The notes beneath the pieces were generated by a model. It had not been told where the DNA came from, ran no database searches, and worked only from the letters and a program-made list of their open reading frames with translations. Positions 62,228-64,000 of a stretch of DNA of 64,000 bases are shown here, one piece after another. How positions within the stretch are numbered: position 1 is the first letter of the stretch; the number at the start of each line of letters is the position of its first letter. The translations under genes and the position numbers were made by a program. Source of the DNA: Lutimaribacter_A marinistellae. Its GTDB lineage: Bacteria; Pseudomonadota; Alphaproteobacteria; Rhodobacterales; Rhodobacteraceae. The stretch is taken from positions 310,001-374,000 of the forward strand of contig NZ_JBHRXI010000010.1 of the NCBI RefSeq assembly GCF_042648365.1. The letters are read 5' to 3'.

Positions 62228-62262
62228 TTTCGAGTCGGAGGAAGAAAATTCTGAGGTAACCC

Positions 62263-63690
62263 TCAGTCGCTCTTTCCGTCTGAGACCATGCCGTACTTGC
62301 GCAGCTTCACATACAGGCTCTGCCGCGACAGTCCCAGCATTTCGGCCGAGGCGACACGATTGTTGTTGGTCAGTTGCAGCGCCGTCTCGATACACATGCG
62401 CTCGATCACGTCGGATGTGGCCGACACCAACTCTTTGAGCGAAGCCGTTCCAACCAGGTCCATCACCGACTTGATCGCATCCTCACTGACCATCACGTTC
62501 GACGCCGCGTCGCCCGTCGCTTCGCTTTCCGGTGCGTCCCGAACGATCAAGCCGAACTCGGCCTCACCCTTGCGCGGACGTAGCACTGCCGCCGAGATAT
62601 CGACGCCGGCGCGCGTCCCTACAGTACTGCGGAACTGCGCTGCATAGCTGCGCATGGCGCCGCTTTTGCGCGCGCCATCCAGCAACAGCTTGAGATCGAC
62701 CTCACCACGCAGCAGGAAATCGGAAAAGGACCTCCCCCGAACGTCTCGCAGCTGTGCGGCGTCCGCGAGGATCAGGAATGCCTCGTTTGCCTCGCAGACG
62801 AACCCGTTACCATCCAACGTCACGATTGCGTCACTCGTGTTGCGGAACAGCGATTGCAGGTCCTGCGCGATGCCAGAGGCATCCTTGCTTTCACCGGCGA
62901 AAGGAACGAGGCGACATAGCAGACCCAGCTCACCGGCCGCGCGGAAAAATCTGGGAAGCACCGAAAGTGCCTTGCCGCTACGCCGTGCGATTACCTCGAC
63001 CACGCCGCCATCCGTTTCGGCAGCCGCCTGAAGCGCCTCCATCAATTCGCCCCTGCGAAACTTGTCGAAGGACTGGTTCAGCGCATTGCCTCGCAACGTT
63101 TCCGGTGCCGCACCAAGCAGGTCGGCCGCAGCGCTGTTCAATTCTCGAATGCGCGCAGTCTCGGGGTCGACCACGACCAGAGGGGTTAGCGCGGCCTCGA
63201 GCACAAGACGATAATGTGTCTCGGCCGAGCGCAGCTTTTGCTGATCACGCTCTCGCTGCAGCTGTTCGGACACAAGCCGCTGCTGCACCTCGGCAATAGG
63301 CTGCAGGTCCCGACCGATCAACAACAGGGCGCCCGAATCCTGAACCATCAAAGGCGTGTAGCGTACCGGGAACTCCCATGCCGCGTTGTCCGTGTGGTTC
63401 AGCTCTATGGACCGCAGCGCCCGACCGCCGGAAGAGCGGATTTCGGACAAGCGGCGTCCGAATTTTGCTTGGGACTCCTCTGTCAGAAACCCCTCGAAAA
63501 GGCGACCCACCCAATGTTCGAGACTTCCAAATGACGGATTTTCAGGATTGACGTAAATTCCAAGAACCACACCGTCAGCGTCGATGTGAACCGCGATATC
63601 CGAAGGCTGCTCGATAATGTTCTCTACCAAAGCAGGGTCCGGGAAAGTCCCGGTGTAGGTGAACTCGAGAGCCGCCTCCTGCTTAGTCAC
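62263..63690 (-). CDS. ppsR: Photosynthesis gene repressor PpsR (CrtJ)
   Basis: 475 aa if started at the GTG at 63690 (a TTG at 63702 is possible). Three PAS-like regions (about 20-130, 155-260, 275-385) precede a FIS-type helix-turn-helix (about 438-468: TNNNRVASAEMLGLSRQSLYVKLRKYG). Cysteines C259 (GLLCRL) and C433 (ERMCIE, just before the HTH) correspond by position to the redox-sensing pair of PpsR. The protein represses bch, crt and puc genes under oxygen. It is preceded by ppaA/aerR, its usual partner. Confidence 0.95.
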   Translation of the reverse strand: MTKQEAALEFTYTGTFPDPALVENIIEQPSDIAVHIDADGVVLGIYVNPENPSFGSLEHWVGRLFEGFLTEESQAKFGRRLSEIRSSGGRALRSIELNHTDNAAWEFPVRYTPLMVQDSGALLLIGRDLQPIAEVQQRLVSEQLQRERDQQKLRSAETHYRLVLEAALTPLVVVDPETARIRELNSAAADLLGAAPETLRGNALNQSFDKFRRGELMEALQAAAETDGGVVEVIARRSGKALSVLPRFFRAAGELGLLCRLVPFAGESKDASGIAQDLQSLFRNTSDAIVTLDGNGFVCEANEAFLILADAAQLRDVRGRSFSDFLLRGEVDLKLLLDGARKSGAMRSYAAQFRSTVGTRAGVDISAAVLRPRKGEAEFGLIVRDAPESEATGDAASNVMVSEDAIKSVMDLVGTASLKELVSATSDVIERMCIETALQLTNNNRVASAEMLGLSRQSLYVKLRKYGMVSDGKSD

Positions 63691-63717
63691 GCCACACCCC
63701 AATCGGATCGCAAAACC

Positions 63718-64000
63718 CTACGACGTGGTTGCGTCGGACGACAGGAAATCGGCCACCGATGCAAGACCACATAATTCAATCGCTTCTCTCGCCGAACGAA
63801 CGGCGTGATCGGCACCCGTGCGCTCTGATATATCTTCGGACAATGGAACATATCGCCCACCAAGGACAACAGGGGGGCAATGTTCCAGTTCCATCTTGAG
63901 GTAATTTATTAAACCCGCGACATTTTCAACCGCTTTTTCTCGCGAGATGGACACGCCGACCATCGCGAAATGACCTTCGCCTATGACTTCGACCAACTCA
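63718..64000 (-). CDS. B12-binding antirepressor PpaA/AerR (N-terminus outside window)
   Basis: Only the C-terminal 93 or so residues are inside the window. They form part of a B12-binding Rossmann-like domain (FAMVGVSISREKAVENVAGL, PPVVLGGRYV) with a C-terminal region that fits the PpaA/AerR family. AerR binds cobalamin and modulates PpsR/CrtJ. Its place directly upstream of ppsR is the standard arrangement. Corrinoid supply links it to the btu locus. Confidence 0.85.
   Translation of the reverse strand, partial: ELVEVIGEGHFAMVGVSISREKAVENVAGLINYLKMELEHCPPVVLGGRYVPLSEDISERTGADHAVRSAREAIELCGLASVADFLSSDATTS

Overview
The window looks like a chromosome segment of a GC-rich alphaproteobacterium of the Rhodobacterales (Roseobacter/Rhodobacter group) that makes bacteriochlorophyll. 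The evidence is the right edge, which carries ppaA/aerR - ppsR - bchG - a PucC-like carrier of exactly 428 aa - bchP - idi - bchE - bchJ, the arrangement known from Rhodobacter-type photosynthesis gene clusters. DmdA-like, TAXI-TRAP and DctPQM genes, RTX exoproteins and the tol-pal order fit the same group. No rRNA, tRNA, transposase, integrase or CRISPR array was seen.

Layout. (1) 1-10965: an uncharacterised catabolic locus. A MarR regulator and a DmdA-like folate-dependent demethylase (cut by the window edge) are read leftward. A diverged PanB-family protein, a PhyH-type dioxygenase and a VanA-type Rieske oxygenase are read rightward. A perfect inverted repeat lies between the two arms. A six-gene leftward operon (DctPQM TRAP transporter, isocitrate-lyase/PEP-mutase-family lyase, TAXI binding protein, fused TAXI-TRAP permease) converges on them. 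(2) 11081-18882: two divergent RTX exoproteins with long tandem repeats. (3) 18896-24290: cobalamin/cobinamide import and remodelling (btuB-btuF-btuC-btuD-cbiZ) behind a cobalamin riboswitch. (4) 24463-34433: ferric-siderophore uptake (TonB-dependent receptor, binding protein, two permeases, ATPase, siderophore-interacting reductase) followed by exbB, two exbD genes and tonB. (5) 34438-39186: a TetR-regulated Rieske oxygenase/crotonase/CocE-type hydrolase locus. (6) 39368-43215: Lhr-type helicase, PdeM phosphoesterase and a membrane-bound LytTR regulator. (7) 43315-46915: folD, fhs and a MOSC protein. (8) 47044-55917: ftsH, tilS and the complete tol-pal operon with ybgC. (9) 56048-64000: the bacteriochlorophyll genes, with recognisable PpsR and Fnr-type sites.

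How the parts connect (inference). The B12-uptake locus would supply the cofactor for BchE (a B12-dependent radical SAM cyclase) and for the B12-binding antirepressor PpaA/AerR. The ExbBD-TonB set next to the siderophore genes could energise both TonB-dependent receptors. FolD and Fhs could process one-carbon units released by the DmdA-like demethylase. The most novel-looking items are the first 11 kb as a possible undescribed C1-linked degradation pathway, the ExbD pair in which one copy has lost the transmembrane Asp, the nested hairpins between the riboswitch and btuB, and the highly regular 86-residue superrepeat of the second RTX protein.
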